From Anabaenopsis elenkinii CCIBt3563 (GTDB lineage Bacteria; Cyanobacteriota; Cyanobacteriia; Cyanobacteriales; Nostocaceae), in NCBI RefSeq assembly GCF_015245355.1, contig NZ_CP063311.1, positions 2,819,141 through 2,883,140 on the forward strand: a stretch of DNA of 64,000 bases, in the 5' to 3' direction. Shown one piece after another: positions 18,418-27,379 of this stretch. The translations under genes and the position numbers were made by a program. A model generated the notes under the pieces. It saw only the letters and a program-made list of their open reading frames with translations. It was not told where the DNA came from and did not search any database. Positions within the stretch are counted from its first letter, which is position 1; each line of letters begins with the position of its first letter.

Positions 18418-18888
18418 ATGACGGTAAGTAAGATTGTTGCTATTGGTTACGGTAACCAGTTACGCAGTGATGACGGTGTGGGGATATGGGTAGCCGACGC
18501 TTTACAATCAATGGAGTTAGAGCAGGTAAAAACTCTAACGGTTCACCAACTCACCCCAGAACTAGCGGATATTTTAGCTAATGTAGATTTAGCAATTTTT
18601 ATTGATGCTTGTTTGACCACCCACAGCACTCAAGTGGAAGTAGAATTAATTACACCCAACTCCGACCACATCATCAGCACACACACCGGTAACCCTCCCG
18701 CTCTTCTGGCTTTTACCCAGGCGGTTTATGGTTGTTCTCCCCGGTCTTGGTGGGTGAAAATTCCCGGAGTTAATTTTGATTTAGGTGATAAATTCTCACC
18801 CTTGGCTCAATCTGGATGTGCGATCGCATTAGAAAAAATTTCTACTGTTCTCAATTTACATCGTCAATCACCAAGAGTACTGATTTAA
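18418..18888 (+). CDS. hoxW: Hydrogenase maturation protease HoxW
   Basis: 156 residues of the HybD/HycI peptidase family, which removes the C-terminal tail of the HoxH precursor after nickel insertion. [13 protein letters not shown] (about 10-22) holds the first metal-binding Asp; IDA (about 62-64) and the His in ISTHTG (about 89) are the other ligands of the nickel-probing site. Its substrate HoxH lies 6 kb upstream, separated by the toxin-antitoxin and methyltransferase insertion. No good Shine-Dalgarno is seen, because the leader is MITE sequence. The next gene starts 2 nt after its stop. Confidence 0.93.
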   Translation: MTVSKIVAIGYGNQLRSDDGVGIWVADALQSMELEQVKTLTVHQLTPELADILANVDLAIFIDACLTTHSTQVEVELITPNSDHIISTHTGNPPALLAFTQAVYGCSPRSWWVKIPGVNFDLGDKFSPLAQSGCAIALEKISTVLNLHRQSPRVLI

Positions 18889-18890
18889 CT

Positions 18891-21140
18891 ATGGAAAATT
18901 CACTACCGAGAACCGGATCAGGGTTTCACGCCACCGAAAAGCAAAAACCCCTACATGCTATTTTTAAACCCAAAACTGTAGCAGTAATTGGGGCGAGTGA
19001 AAAAAAACATAGTGTAGGACGTACCCTACTCTGGAACTTGATTAGTAACCCTTTTGGTGGTACAGTTTTTCCCGTTAACCCCAAACATCATAGTATTTTG
19101 GGAATTAAAGCTTACCCTACTGTCTTTGATGTACCTGAACCCATAGACTTGGCTGTAATTGCTACCCCAGCCCCCACAGTTCCCGGTATCATCAAGCAAT
19201 GTGTAGCCGTGGGGGTTAAGGGTGCGATTATCCTCAGCGCCGGTTTTAAGGAAATTGGCACCCAGGGAGTAATTTTAGAACAGGAAATTCAGGCCGAAGC
19301 ACAAGGTAAAATCCGCATTATTGGCCCTAACTGTCTAGGTGTCATGGCTCCCCTGACTGGTTTAAATGCTACCTTTGCTAGTCAAATCGCCCGGGGGGGA
19401 AATGTGGGCTTTATTAGTCAAAGCGGCGCTCTGTGTACTGCTATTTTAGATTGGAGTTTCCGGGAAAATGTCGGCTTTAGCGCCTTCGTCTCCCTAGGTT
19501 CTATGGTGGATATAGGTTGGGGAGATTTAATAGATTATCTCGGAGATGACCCGGAGACTAAAAGTATTATTATTTATATGGAGTCCATTGGGGATGCTAG
19601 TTCCTTCCTCTGTGCGGCTCGGAAAGTGGCTCTGACTAAGCCGATTATTGTCATCAAAGCCGGGCGAACAGCCGCCGCAGCCCAAGCTGCTGCTTCCCAT
19701 ACGGGTGCTATGGCTGGGAGTGATGAGGTGCTAGATGCAGCTTTTCGCCGTTGTGGGGTGTTGCGTGTCAATAGTATTTCTGACCTGTTTAATATGGCGG
19801 AACTATTAGCGAAACAACCCCGCCCTTCTGGACCAAGGCTGACAATTTTAACTAATGCAGGAGGACCGGGGGTATTAGCTACAGATGCTTTAATTGCAGC
19901 GGGGGGACAAATTGCCCCTATACCAGGTGATATTCAAGAAAAGTTACAAAAAATACTACCGCCCCATAGTTCTTTGAGTAATCCTATTGATATCCTGGGG
20001 GATGCAGACCCACAGCGGTACTCCCAAGCTTTGCAGGTGGCTTTAAATACCCCTGAGAGCGACGGGTTATTAGTCATCCTCACCCCCCAAGCAATGACAG
20101 ACCCGACTCAAACAGCCCAGGTGTTGGCGGATTGTGTCCAGGAGTTCCAGCAAGCATCTGTGGTCGGTGAGCGGAGTCGAACCGTAAAAACTAAACCAGT
20201 TCCCATCCTCGTCAGTTGGATGGGGGGAGAGGAGGTAGCAGAGGGACAAATGATTTTAAATAAACACCATATTCCTACTTACCCCTATCCTGATACTGCG
20301 GCTCGGATGTTTTGTTATATGTGGCAATCGAGTTACAATTTACGTGGTATCTATGAAACCCCGGTAATGTCTGATTCTTCTACGGGAACCCCAGACTATA
20401 AAACTGTAGAAGCAACTATTGCAGCTGCTAGAACAGCCCAACGCCAGATTTTAACGGAGTTGGAGTCAAAGCAGATTTTGCAGTCCTATGGTATTAATAT
20501 AGTGCCCACAGAGGTGGCTTATAGTCCAGCAGCGGCGGTTAAATGCGCGGAAACTATTGGTTATCCCGTGGTGTTAAAGTTATTTTCCCACACTATTACC
20601 CATAAAACTGATGTGGGAGGTGTGCAGTTAAACCTGATGGACTCTACAGCTGTGACTCAGGCTTATAATTTAATTCGCCAGCAAGTAGAGGAGAAAGACT
20701 TTTTAGGGGTGACTGTGCAACCGATGGTCAAAACCACCGGTTATGAGTTAATTGTTGGTAGCAGTATAGATGCTCAGTTTGGACCGGTTTTACTGTTTGG
20801 TGCTGGGGGTCAATTAGCTGAGGTGTTTAAAGATTATGCGATCGCCCTCCCCCCTTTAAATACTACTTTGGCGCGGCGGATGATAGAACAAACACAAATC
20901 TATCAAGCACTTACAGGGGTGCGGGGGCGCAAAAGTATTGACCTAGCAGCTCTAGAAAAACTCATGGTGGTATTTAGTCGTCTGGTTGTGGAACAACCTA
21001 GAATCAAAGAAATTGACATCAACCCTTTATTAGCTTCTTCTGAGAAGTTAATCGCTCTGGATGCGCGGATTATTCTCCATGACCCGGAACTCCCAGACCA
21101 GGAGTTACCCAAACTAGCTATCCGCCCCTATTCTACCTAA
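18891..21140 (+). CDS. Acetate--CoA ligase (ADP-forming)-type acyl-CoA synthetase, truncated
   Basis: 749 residues. The order is a CoA-binding Rossmann domain ([17 protein letters not shown], about 37-53), a ligase-CoA domain ([30 protein letters not shown]) and an ATP-grasp domain ([29 protein letters not shown]). Such enzymes turn acetyl-CoA, ADP and Pi into acetate and ATP, a fermentative step fitting the hydrogenase context. The usual cyanobacterial version carries a C-terminal GNAT domain; here the frame stops at TAA just before it (see the next pseudogene). A repeat-encoded peptide VVGERSRTV interrupts residues about 423-431. The ATG at 18891 follows hoxW by 2 nt; an operon is likely. 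Confidence 0.88.
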   Translation: MENSLPRTGSGFHATEKQKPLHAIFKPKTVAVIGASEKKHSVGRTLLWNLISNPFGGTVFPVNPKHHSILGIKAYPTVFDVPEPIDLAVIATPAPTVPGIIKQCVAVGVKGAIILSAGFKEIGTQGVILEQEIQAEAQGKIRIIGPNCLGVMAPLTGLNATFASQIARGGNVGFISQSGALCTAILDWSFRENVGFSAFVSLGSMVDIGWGDLIDYLGDDPETKSIIIYMESIGDASSFLCAARKVALTKPIIVIKAGRTAAAAQAAASHTGAMAGSDEVLDAAFRRCGVLRVNSISDLFNMAELLAKQPRPSGPRLTILTNAGGPGVLATDALIAAGGQIAPIPGDIQEKLQKILPPHSSLSNPIDILGDADPQRYSQALQVALNTPESDGLLVILTPQAMTDPTQTAQVLADCVQEFQQASVVGERSRTVKTKPVPILVSWMGGEEVAEGQMILNKHHIPTYPYPDTAARMFCYMWQSSYNLRGIYETPVMSDSSTGTPDYKTVEATIAAARTAQRQILTELESKQILQSYGINIVPTEVAYSPAAAVKCAETIGYPVVLKLFSHTITHKTDVGGVQLNLMDSTAVTQAYNLIRQQVEEKDFLGVTVQPMVKTTGYELIVGSSIDAQFGPVLLFGAGGQLAEVFKDYAIALPPLNTTLARRMIEQTQIYQALTGVRGRKSIDLAALEKLMVVFSRLVVEQPRIKEIDINPLLASSEKLIALDARIILHDPELPDQELPKLAIRPYST
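20159..20190 (-). repeat. Dispersed repeat inserted in frame in the acyl-CoA synthetase gene
   Basis: The plus strand reads GTGGTCGGTGAGCGGAGTCG then AACCGT, the reverse complement of the core of the composite repeat at 3.1-3.5 kb. It is translated as VVGERSRTV, the same peptide in the same frame as at the C-terminus of the P-type ATPase. Confidence 0.85.
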
Positions 21141-21423
21141 TACATCAGTCAGTGGCAAACAAAAGACAGGGTGAGTTCGCTATTTTAGTCAGCGATCGCT
21201 TTCAATTTCAAGGTCTGGGAACCGAACTACAGTTCAATATCTTTTTAGGGCGCTTGGTGCTTAGACAAGAGAACTAGACAGCCTCAGTGGAGATATTTTG
21301 GCGGATAATTACCCCATGCAAAGGGTTTGTCAAAAGTTGGGGTTCTCTATTCAGCCAACGGAGAAACCTACCGTGGTAAAAGCTTTGTTTCATTTTACTG
21401 AATCAACAATGGACTGGGACTAA
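21141..21423 (+). pseudogene. Remnant of the GNAT domain once fused to the acyl-CoA synthetase
   Basis: Downstream of the stop, the sequence still encodes YISQWQTK in the same frame as the synthetase. After a shift, GEFAILVSDRFQFQGLGTEL follows, which is the acetyl-CoA-binding motif A of GNAT enzymes. After a gap it encodes GDILADNYPMQRVCQKLGFS and a short tail to a TAA at 21421-21423. Several pieces are missing, so this is a decayed domain. The first stop looks like CAA to TAA at the domain border (inference from the family pattern RPYPTQY). Confidence 0.8.
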
Positions 21424-22131
21424 TTAAGGATGATTGAAATTAATTACATTATCCAGCGGTTGCAAGAACTTAGTATTGACAACCTCCCGATACATATGTA
21501 AATCATTTTCCCAGTTATCAATGATTTGAGTTAAAACCTGTAAATTTTGGTTTTCATCCTCTGGTTTCACAGGATGTAAGCAATTAGCGGTAAACACCAC
21601 CACATTTTTAGATGTTTTATCCGGTAACTGCATAACGGCTTCATTCACATCTAAACTCATCTGTACCCCTTGTTGATTGTACATAAACCGCAGCGCGGCT
21701 ACGACGGGGGATGTTCCATACTCCAGCCAAGGGCCTGAATTCAATAGGGTTTTGAATATATAATCGCGGGCTGAGTTTTCTGAGTCACTAAATGGTACAT
21801 GACCCCGAAAGGTGATACTAATTCCCTTATAGTTGAGTTGCGGTAAGGCGTGAACATATTTATGAGCAATTCCTGCAATCTCTCCCCCTTGATTTTTTTG
21901 TGGAGAGATTACTTGTGCAAAAATAATCCGGTTCGGGTCTGCTATAACCGTAATCCCATTTTGGAAGGTAACCTGGGCTGCAGTGTTGGTCAATATCGGT
22001 GGTTTTGCTAATTCCCACTCACTAGGTACGATACCGCTGTACTTCAGAAAGTCTGGGGTTAAGATGGTGGGGTTGTTTTTCTGCGCAGCGATCGCGATCG
22101 CCATTTCCTGTATATTTAAGTTTTGATTCAT
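21424..22131 (-). CDS. Conserved cyanobacterial hypothetical protein
   Basis: 235 residues, not recognised as a named family. It has no signal peptide or membrane segment and no catalytic motif I can identify. The composition is that of a soluble protein (GGEIAGIAHKYVHALPQLNY; GISITFRGHVPF). Clean coding character, a plausible ATG (MNQNLNIQEMAIAIAAQK) and conserved-looking hydrophobic spacing support a real gene. Convergent with the decayed GNAT remnant, whose stop it abuts. Confidence 0.65.
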   Translation of the reverse strand: MNQNLNIQEMAIAIAAQKNNPTILTPDFLKYSGIVPSEWELAKPPILTNTAAQVTFQNGITVIADPNRIIFAQVISPQKNQGGEIAGIAHKYVHALPQLNYKGISITFRGHVPFSDSENSARDYIFKTLLNSGPWLEYGTSPVVAALRFMYNQQGVQMSLDVNEAVMQLPDKTSKNVVVFTANCLHPVKPEDENQNLQVLTQIIDNWENDLHMYREVVNTKFLQPLDNVINFNHP

Positions 22132-22852
22132 CTTTAGTTATGGTAGGATTTGTCACAGTTACAACTCATTCATTAGTATATCATTTAACAATGACCTTGC
22201 TAACTTTATTTGATACCAAATTCACTGCGGCAAGTGAGCAACTAAATTCTATTTATTGGGGCTAACCACAGGCAAATTTATTTGCCTTAAAGTTTTTTTT
22301 ATTTACATAAAGTGATTTATATGCTACGATACAAGCAACATGGTAAAGTAAGACCAACAACGTTTAGTGCGGAAAGCAGGTCTCAATTACCATAATATCT
22401 GGTAAACTATTAACTTGTTTTTAGTTTGCCCAGCAGGAGTTAACCAAGGCAACTAAAAAAAACCACATAGTAGCCACTTTTCCTGAGTAAGGTGTAAAAA
22501 ATCATAAGCACCAATAACAACTAAATATGCTATAGGACATAGCAACTGGTATGTAGGAGTAGGGCTTCGATGGTCATATTGATCTCAGTCCCTCCAAACG
22601 TAACCTTCCTGGTTGAACTGTGATTTAGCTGAGAAGGTCGAACTCTAGGAAAGGTGTAACTAAAATTAGAAATATTTAAAAATCTGTTGACGGTTGACGG
22701 TTGACGGTTGACTGTAATAATAAGGGGCGATCGCCATTCAGTGACTTTGTGCAATAAGGGGCGATCGCTCATCAGATGAAATCAACGTCATCAGGAAATG
22801 CCCTCTGTATAAGGGATATCACCTAAACCGCCGTGACACAGGTAAAGTAGAT
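22132..22852. other. Intergenic region with HIP1 sites, STRR and a possible terminator
   Basis: No gene is supported. The stretch around 22426-22465 (AGTTTGCCC ... GGCAACT followed by eight A with one gap) could be a weak terminator-like hairpin. Heptamers GTTGACG occur four times at 22686-22714, followed by two copies of AAGGGGCGATCGC (about 22721 and 22758), a composite also seen near 24.8, 26.6 and 27.5 kb. Confidence 0.5.
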
Positions 22853-23668
22853 ATGTATCAATATTCACCGCCTTTATCACCCCGGGAAGCCCTACCCACC
22901 ATGTATGACTTACCCAGTGAAGACCCAGAGGAGCCTGGTTTGCCGGACGAATTTCACTTACTACAACCAGAGTTACTGCGGCTGACCTTTCGCCCTCCCA
23001 CCTATAAAGAGGATGAGGTATTCACAGCCAGTGATCTCAACTTATATTATGACCCCCGTCATCCCCAATGGTATAAACGTCCAGATTGGTTTGCGGTCTT
23101 GGGAGTATCCAGGCTCTATGATGGCAAAGATTTAAGGTTAAGTTATGTAACATGGCAGGAGGGAATTTACCCCTTTGTGGTAGTCGAATTACTCTCACCA
23201 GGGACAGAAAAAGAAGACCTAGGGCGAAGTTTCAGGGAAGTTAACCAACCGCCCAATAAGTGGACGGTCTATGAAAGGATGTTAAGGATTCCCTATTACA
23301 TAGTATTTAATCGCTACACAGATGAGTTACAAGCCTTTGGGTTAGTAGTGAATGAATATCAAGAGTTAAGTCCCCAAGGGTTAGGGGTATGGCTCAAAGA
23401 AGCCGAGTTAGGTTTAGGACTATGGGAGGGGAGTTATCAGGGGGTACATCGCCGCTGGTTGCGGTGGTATGATGGGGAGGGAAATTGGATTCCTACACCT
23501 GTAGAACAGGAACGCCAACGGGCTGAATTAGCCCAGCAACAAGCAGAACAGGAACGCCAACGGGCTGAATTAGCCCAGCAACAAGCAGAACAGGAACGCC
23601 AACGGGCTGAACGTCTGGCGGATCACCTACGGAGTCTAGGGATTAACCCAGAGGAAATAGAGTTCTGA
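22853..23668 (+). CDS. Uma2-family (DUF820) putative nuclease with C-terminal heptad repeats
   Basis: 271 residues. The core follows the Uma2 pattern: a central PDWFAVLGV, then FVVVELLSPGTEKEDLG with the Glu of the PD-(D/E)XK-like site, then YYIVFNRYTDELQAFGL. The C-terminus (about 214-262) is a coiled coil made of two 14-residue units EQERQRAELAQQQA and a partial third, encoded by near-identical 42-bp repeats. Uma2 proteins are very numerous in cyanobacteria and have no proven role. Flanked by repeats on both sides. Confidence 0.85.
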   Translation: MYQYSPPLSPREALPTMYDLPSEDPEEPGLPDEFHLLQPELLRLTFRPPTYKEDEVFTASDLNLYYDPRHPQWYKRPDWFAVLGVSRLYDGKDLRLSYVTWQEGIYPFVVVELLSPGTEKEDLGRSFREVNQPPNKWTVYERMLRIPYYIVFNRYTDELQAFGLVVNEYQELSPQGLGVWLKEAELGLGLWEGSYQGVHRRWLRWYDGEGNWIPTPVEQERQRAELAQQQAEQERQRAELAQQQAEQERQRAERLADHLRSLGINPEEIEF

Positions 23669-23831
23669 GAGTGTCATTGAGTAAGTAGCAACCCGATGTT
23701 ACGATGTATGCACTTGGGTGAGATACATCATAAGCCCCCTCATCCCTTGCGGGGAGGGGATTGGGGGTGGGGTTCTTGTATTTCACTCAGCCGAGAACCG
23801 CTATATAATTAACCTAGGGAAAATTGAATAG

Positions 23832-24275
23832 ATGATGAAGATGAACACACTTTACAACCGGGATTTTAACCTGTGGGTAGACCAGACTGTAAACCTATTG
23901 CAAACTGGAGAATTTAATCAATTGGATCTAGAACATTTAATTGAAGAAATTCAGGACATGGGGAGTAACCGTAAAGATGCGTTGGAAAGTAATCTCATTA
24001 GGGTTTTACAGCATCTGCTGAAGTGGAAATATCAGCCCCAAAAGCGCAGTAATAGCTGGAAGGCTTCTATTACAGAGCATTCTTTACGAATAAATAAAAT
24101 GTTAAAAAAAAGCCCTAGTCTCAAGGTATACTTTGAGCAAGTGTTTTCTGAATGTTATGGGGATGCGCGGTTAATTGCGTCCCAAGAAACGGGATTGGAA
24201 ATTTCTATTTTTCCTGTGGAATGTCCTTTTGAGCAGGTGAATGTTTTAAACCCCCAGTATTTACCGGAAGATTAA
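23832..24275 (+). CDS. DUF29 family protein
   Basis: 147 residues. The DUF29 pattern is clear: LYNRDFNLWVDQTVNLLQTG, LDLEHLIEEIQDMG, LESNLIRVLQHLLKWKYQP and SWKASITEHSLRINKMLKKSPSL. It is an all-helical small protein with no assigned function. Two close ATGs (23832 and 23835) are both possible; MNTLYNRDFN is close to family starts. Five DUF29 genes occur in this window. Confidence 0.85.
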   Translation: MMKMNTLYNRDFNLWVDQTVNLLQTGEFNQLDLEHLIEEIQDMGSNRKDALESNLIRVLQHLLKWKYQPQKRSNSWKASITEHSLRINKMLKKSPSLKVYFEQVFSECYGDARLIASQETGLEISIFPVECPFEQVNVLNPQYLPED

Positions 24276-24331
24276 AAAACCAGGGTATTTGCTTTTTTAC
24301 CAGCCAGTTATTATTAAAAATATATTCATAT

Positions 24332-24436
24332 ATGTTAGATCAGACCATTATTCTGGAAGTATCTCAAGAGGAAGATGGGGGCTTTGTTGCTGAAGGTTTA
24401 ACAGAATTCCCTAAGAGGATGTTTGGAAAGTGTTAA
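24332..24436 (+). pseudogene. N-terminal fragment of a HicB-like protein cut by a MITE
   Basis: MLDQTIILEVSQEEDGGFVA is a typical start of the HicB/UPF0150 fold (compare the intact hicB at 26.8 kb). After about 27 residues the frame runs into the MITE end GAGGATGTTTGG and stops. The rest is absent. Confidence 0.6.
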
Positions 24437-24700
24437 AGAGGTAATTTTTATATTAGGGAACACCGGAACACCGGAACACCGGAACACCGGAATAGGGAGG
24501 AGGGAGCAGGGAATGGGGGATAGGGAATAGGGAATGGGGAATGGGGAATGGGGAACGCACAAAAAACAATAAAATCCAGTTCCCTCCCCTTACAAGGGGA
24601 GGGTTAGGGTGGGGTGAAACAATAGTTGGTACACTAATCATACCTTTTAAAACATCCTCTAAGATAAAAATTACCTGTTGAAAACTTATCAAACATCCTC
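24415..24700 (-). mobile_element. MITE of the GAGGATGTTTG family with internal STRR
   Basis: Ends are GAGGATGTTTGGAAAGT and ACTTATCAAACATCCTC. The interior has an octamer array (GGAACACC, about 24459-24490), a GGGAATG-type heptamer array (about 24520-24556) and the shared core in reverse orientation. A second CATCCTC end at about 24652-24658 suggests a nested or duplicated end. Confidence 0.8.
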
Positions 24701-25007
24701 TCAGACGATGAGACTCTTAATTTATTCCCAAGCTCCTCTCTTGACGGTTGACTGTTAACGGTTGACTGTTGACGGTTGACTGTAATAAGGGGCGATCAGC
24801 TTGTATCGCGATCGCTCTGAAGAAATGTCATAATTACAACAACTAACCAGTCGGTTTTTAACCGACTTGAGCTTTCAGACAGGGAATTTCATTCCCTGGC
24901 TGACTATGAGACGATGAGACTCTTAAGTTATTCCCTAGCTGATCTCTTGACGGTTGACGGTTGACTGTTGACAGTTGACGGTTGACTGTAATAAGGGTCG
25001 ATCGCTG
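24701..25007. repeat. Composite dispersed repeat, two copies
   Basis: Each copy holds GACGATGAGACTCTTAA, a TTATTCCC word, a GTTGACG/GTTGACT heptamer run (24741-24783 and 24947-24990) and AATAAGGG(G/T)CGATC. Between them are the hairpins GTCGGTTTTTAACCGAC and CAGGGAATTTCATTCCCTG. The same order recurs at about 26.5 and 27.5 kb. No gene. Confidence 0.75.
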
Positions 25008-25151
25008 GGGGAGAAATTAACACCCAATAATTTAAAAGCCATTCGTCCAGGGTTAGGTTTAGCGCCGAAATATTATGATTTGCTTTTAGGTAAAGAAATT
25101 AAACATGATGTCAAAGCTGGAACACCTCTAACCTGGGAACTGTTGGGCTAG
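25008..25151 (+). pseudogene. C-terminal fragment of a NeuB/PseI-type nonulosonate synthase
   Basis: Open for 47 codons and a stop: GEKLTPNNLKAIRPGLGLAP, then YYDLLLGKEIKHDVKAGTPL and TWELLG. This is the SAF domain at the end of sialic/pseudaminic acid synthases. It begins abruptly after a repeat, with no start and no catalytic barrel, so it is a remnant. It suggests that the ancestral glycan locus once made a nonulosonic acid. Confidence 0.75.
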
Positions 25152-25582
25152 GTGATATGGATATTTTATCACTAAGGTTTTTGACATGCGATCGCCTTTC
25201 TCCAATTTTATAATCAAAAATGAACCACTAATCCCATTCTTAACTACGGTTTACTGAATAAATCCGAAAACTTTACAGGTAAAGGGTTTTAGCTATTTTG
25301 ACTTTCAAAAAGTGCAAGCTTTTCTGAGGTGGTAACTGAAAAACCTTGCACTTAATTCCTACTTAAAGAAAAAATCGTTCCTATCCAACTCTTGAAACTG
25401 TCACCGTGGCGTAGCACCTGTCACTGGTCCTTCACAGATAACTTTTTCAGCAAACCCTAACTACGGGCGATCGCCATTTTCCAACTTTCCCCAAATTTAG
25501 TAGAATAGATATTATTTTTAGGTAAACTAAACTGATCGACAACTATTAACAGCATCAGGAGTAAAATTAGGAGTAAAATTCC
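25152..25582. other. Intergenic region, no gene seen
   Basis: Contains an inverted pair AAGTGCAAG / CTTGCACTT (about 25310-25353) that may be the ends of a decayed element, and a word CCCATTCTTAACTACGG that recurs after the next gene at about 26348. The ribosome-binding region of the Uma2 gene at the right end has a duplicated AGGAGTAAAATT. Confidence 0.5.
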
Positions 25583-26338
25583 ATGGCAGCAATTACAGCC
25601 CAAGAACTAGAGTTGCAGATGCCCGATGCCAGCCAACTTTTGAGTGATGAACCAGAGATGGAAAGTTCCTTGCATTACATGCAATTGTTGTTACTGGTCA
25701 CCTGTCTAGAATGGGCATGGCAAGAACGCGATGATTTTTTCATCGGTGCGAATTTGACCATTTACTTCAGTCGCCAACAACTCAAAAATCGAGACTTCCG
25801 TGGTCCTGACTTTTTCCTCGTCAAAGGCACAACTCGCTCACCGCGTAACTCTTGGGTTGTCTGGGAAGAAGATGGCCGTTACCCTGATTTAATCATTGAA
25901 TTATTGTCTGACTCGACCGCCAATGTTGATCGCAATGCCAAACTGGAGCTATACGCTAAAAGATTTCATACCCCTGAATACTTTTATTTTTCTCCCGACA
26001 CTTTAGAATTTGCAGGATTTAAACTAAATTTCGACACCTATCTTCCTATTCCCCCCAATGCTCAAGGTTGGTTATGGAGTGAAGCTCTCGGCTTTTTTCT
26101 TGGTATTCATAATCGACAGTTGCGTTATTTTTCTGCAGAAGGGGCTATGATCCCTACGCCACAGGAAGCCGCCAAAAATGAAATGTTTAAGGCCAATCAA
26201 GCGATGCAAATTGCTAGATGTTCTAATGAACGCGCAGAACAAGAATTGCAACGCGCAGAACAAGAAAAAGCAAGAGCCGATCGCCTAGCCGCCAAGCTCA
26301 AAGAATTGGGGATTGATCCTGATGAACTAGGAAGTTGA
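25583..26338 (+). CDS. Uma2-family (DUF820) putative nuclease
   Basis: 251 residues. RGPDFFLVKGT (about 72-82) gives the PD pair and WEEDGRYPDLIIELLSDSTA the Glu of the PD-(D/E)XK-like active site, followed by KLELYAKRFHTPEYFYF. The C-terminal 45 residues form a charged coiled coil (ERAEQELQRAEQEKARADRL). Start ATG follows a doubled AGGAGTAAAATT ribosome-binding segment. Divergent in sequence from the Uma2 copies at 22.9 and 45.8 kb, so not a recent duplicate. Confidence 0.87.
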   Translation: MAAITAQELELQMPDASQLLSDEPEMESSLHYMQLLLLVTCLEWAWQERDDFFIGANLTIYFSRQQLKNRDFRGPDFFLVKGTTRSPRNSWVVWEEDGRYPDLIIELLSDSTANVDRNAKLELYAKRFHTPEYFYFSPDTLEFAGFKLNFDTYLPIPPNAQGWLWSEALGFFLGIHNRQLRYFSAEGAMIPTPQEAAKNEMFKANQAMQIARCSNERAEQELQRAEQEKARADRLAAKLKELGIDPDELGS

Positions 26339-26819
26339 CCCACTAACCCCATTCTTAACTACGGGCGATCGCCCTTTTTAAAAATAAATTCACACATACC
26401 CTAATTAATACAACAGACCTTGGGTTCGGAAAACCTAAACTACAATCCCCCACCGACAAAACCAGTCGGTTTTTAACCGACTTGAGCTTTCAGACAGGGA
26501 ATTTCATTCCCCGGCTGACTATGAGACTATGAAACTCTTAATTTATTCCCAAGCTGATCTCTTGACGGTTGACGGTTGACGGTTGACGGTTGACGGTTGA
26601 CTGTAATAGGGGCGATCGCCATTCAGTGACGTTGTGCACCAAGGGGCGATCGCATTGAAGAAATGTCATAATTACAATAACTAACCAATCGGTTTTTAAC
26701 CGACTTGAGCTTTCAGACAGGGAATTTTATTCCCTGAAGACATCGTAATGTCAGCGATCGCCTAGATATGAAACTGTGGGCTATATCTCTATTTGGGACA
26801 AATCAAGTAAAAAATCTAT
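26339..26819. repeat. Intergenic composite repeats
   Basis: Two hairpin blocks (GTCGGTTTTTAACCGAC with CAGGGAATTTCATTCCC-type arms, about 26462-26515 and 26695-26736) flank a heptamer run GTTGACG (26562-26604) and HIP1-bearing AAGGGGCGATCGC words. No gene is seen. The hicB promoter must lie in the last 60 bp. Confidence 0.7.
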
Positions 26820-27056
26820 ATGAACAATGACAGCAAACTTTACAATTACACCGTCATTCTCGAAAGGGAAGAAGATGGAGGATATCATGCTTTTTGTCCT
26901 ATTCTCAAAGGCTGTCATTCTCAAGGAGAGACTTTTGAAGAAACAATTGACAATATTACAGAAGCTATTGAGTTATATCTGGAAAGTTTAAAAGCAGATA
27001 GTCAACCTATACCTAAAGAGGATTTAATTTTTAAATCATTGACCATTTTAGGATGA
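26820..27056 (+). CDS. hicB: HicB-family antitoxin
   Basis: 78 residues: LYNYTVILEREEDGGYHAFC, CHSQGETFEETIDNITEAIE and LYLESLKADSQPIP are the partial RNase H-like fold of short HicB antitoxins. It lacks a separate C-terminal DNA-binding domain. Its stop overlaps the start of hicA by 4 nt (ATGA). The partner toxin is broken, so the antitoxin may now be an orphan. Confidence 0.88.
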   Translation: MNNDSKLYNYTVILEREEDGGYHAFCPILKGCHSQGETFEETIDNITEAIELYLESLKADSQPIPKEDLIFKSLTILG

Positions 27057-27379
27057 GCAACTTTCCTACAGTCACAGCGAAAGAATTTATTCAGGTTATT
27101 GAAAAACTAGGATTTTATCTTGATCGGCAAAAAGGTAGTCATGCCATTTACAAGAATATTATAGCAACCGCCAAGGTGGTTAGGACATAAACAGAAGATA
27201 AAACCATTGAACTTGAAGCGTTTCAAGGCTTCCCCCTGCCCCCTGCCCCCTGCTATAACGGTAGGAGAGTCGTAGTTCCTGTTCATTCAGGACAAAATCT
27301 CAAGCAAGGTAATCTCATGGGTATGATTCAAGATATTGGCATTGACAAGGAAATGTTCTTTGAATTGTTACGGAAATAA
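27053..27379 (+). pseudogene. hicA: hicA toxin gene interrupted by a small MITE
   Basis: Left part: MSNFPTVTAKEFIQVIEKLG then FYLDRQKGSHAIYKN, containing the HicA catalytic GSH. Right part after the insertion: NGRRVVVPVHSGQNLKQGNL and a tail ending FELLRK plus TAA. HicA is a double-stranded-RNA-binding mRNA interferase. The 98-bp insert (27160-27257) brings a TAA, so only a truncated product can form. Confidence 0.85.
27160..27257 (-). mobile_element. MITE with TATAGCA ends inside hicA
   Basis: Ends TATAGCA and TGCTATA. The interior includes ACCGCCAAGGTGGTTAGGAC, AGATAAAACCATTGAA, TTCAAGGC and a CCCCTGC heptamer array. Reverse-oriented copies lie at 54645-54757 and 57529-57661. Confidence 0.8.
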
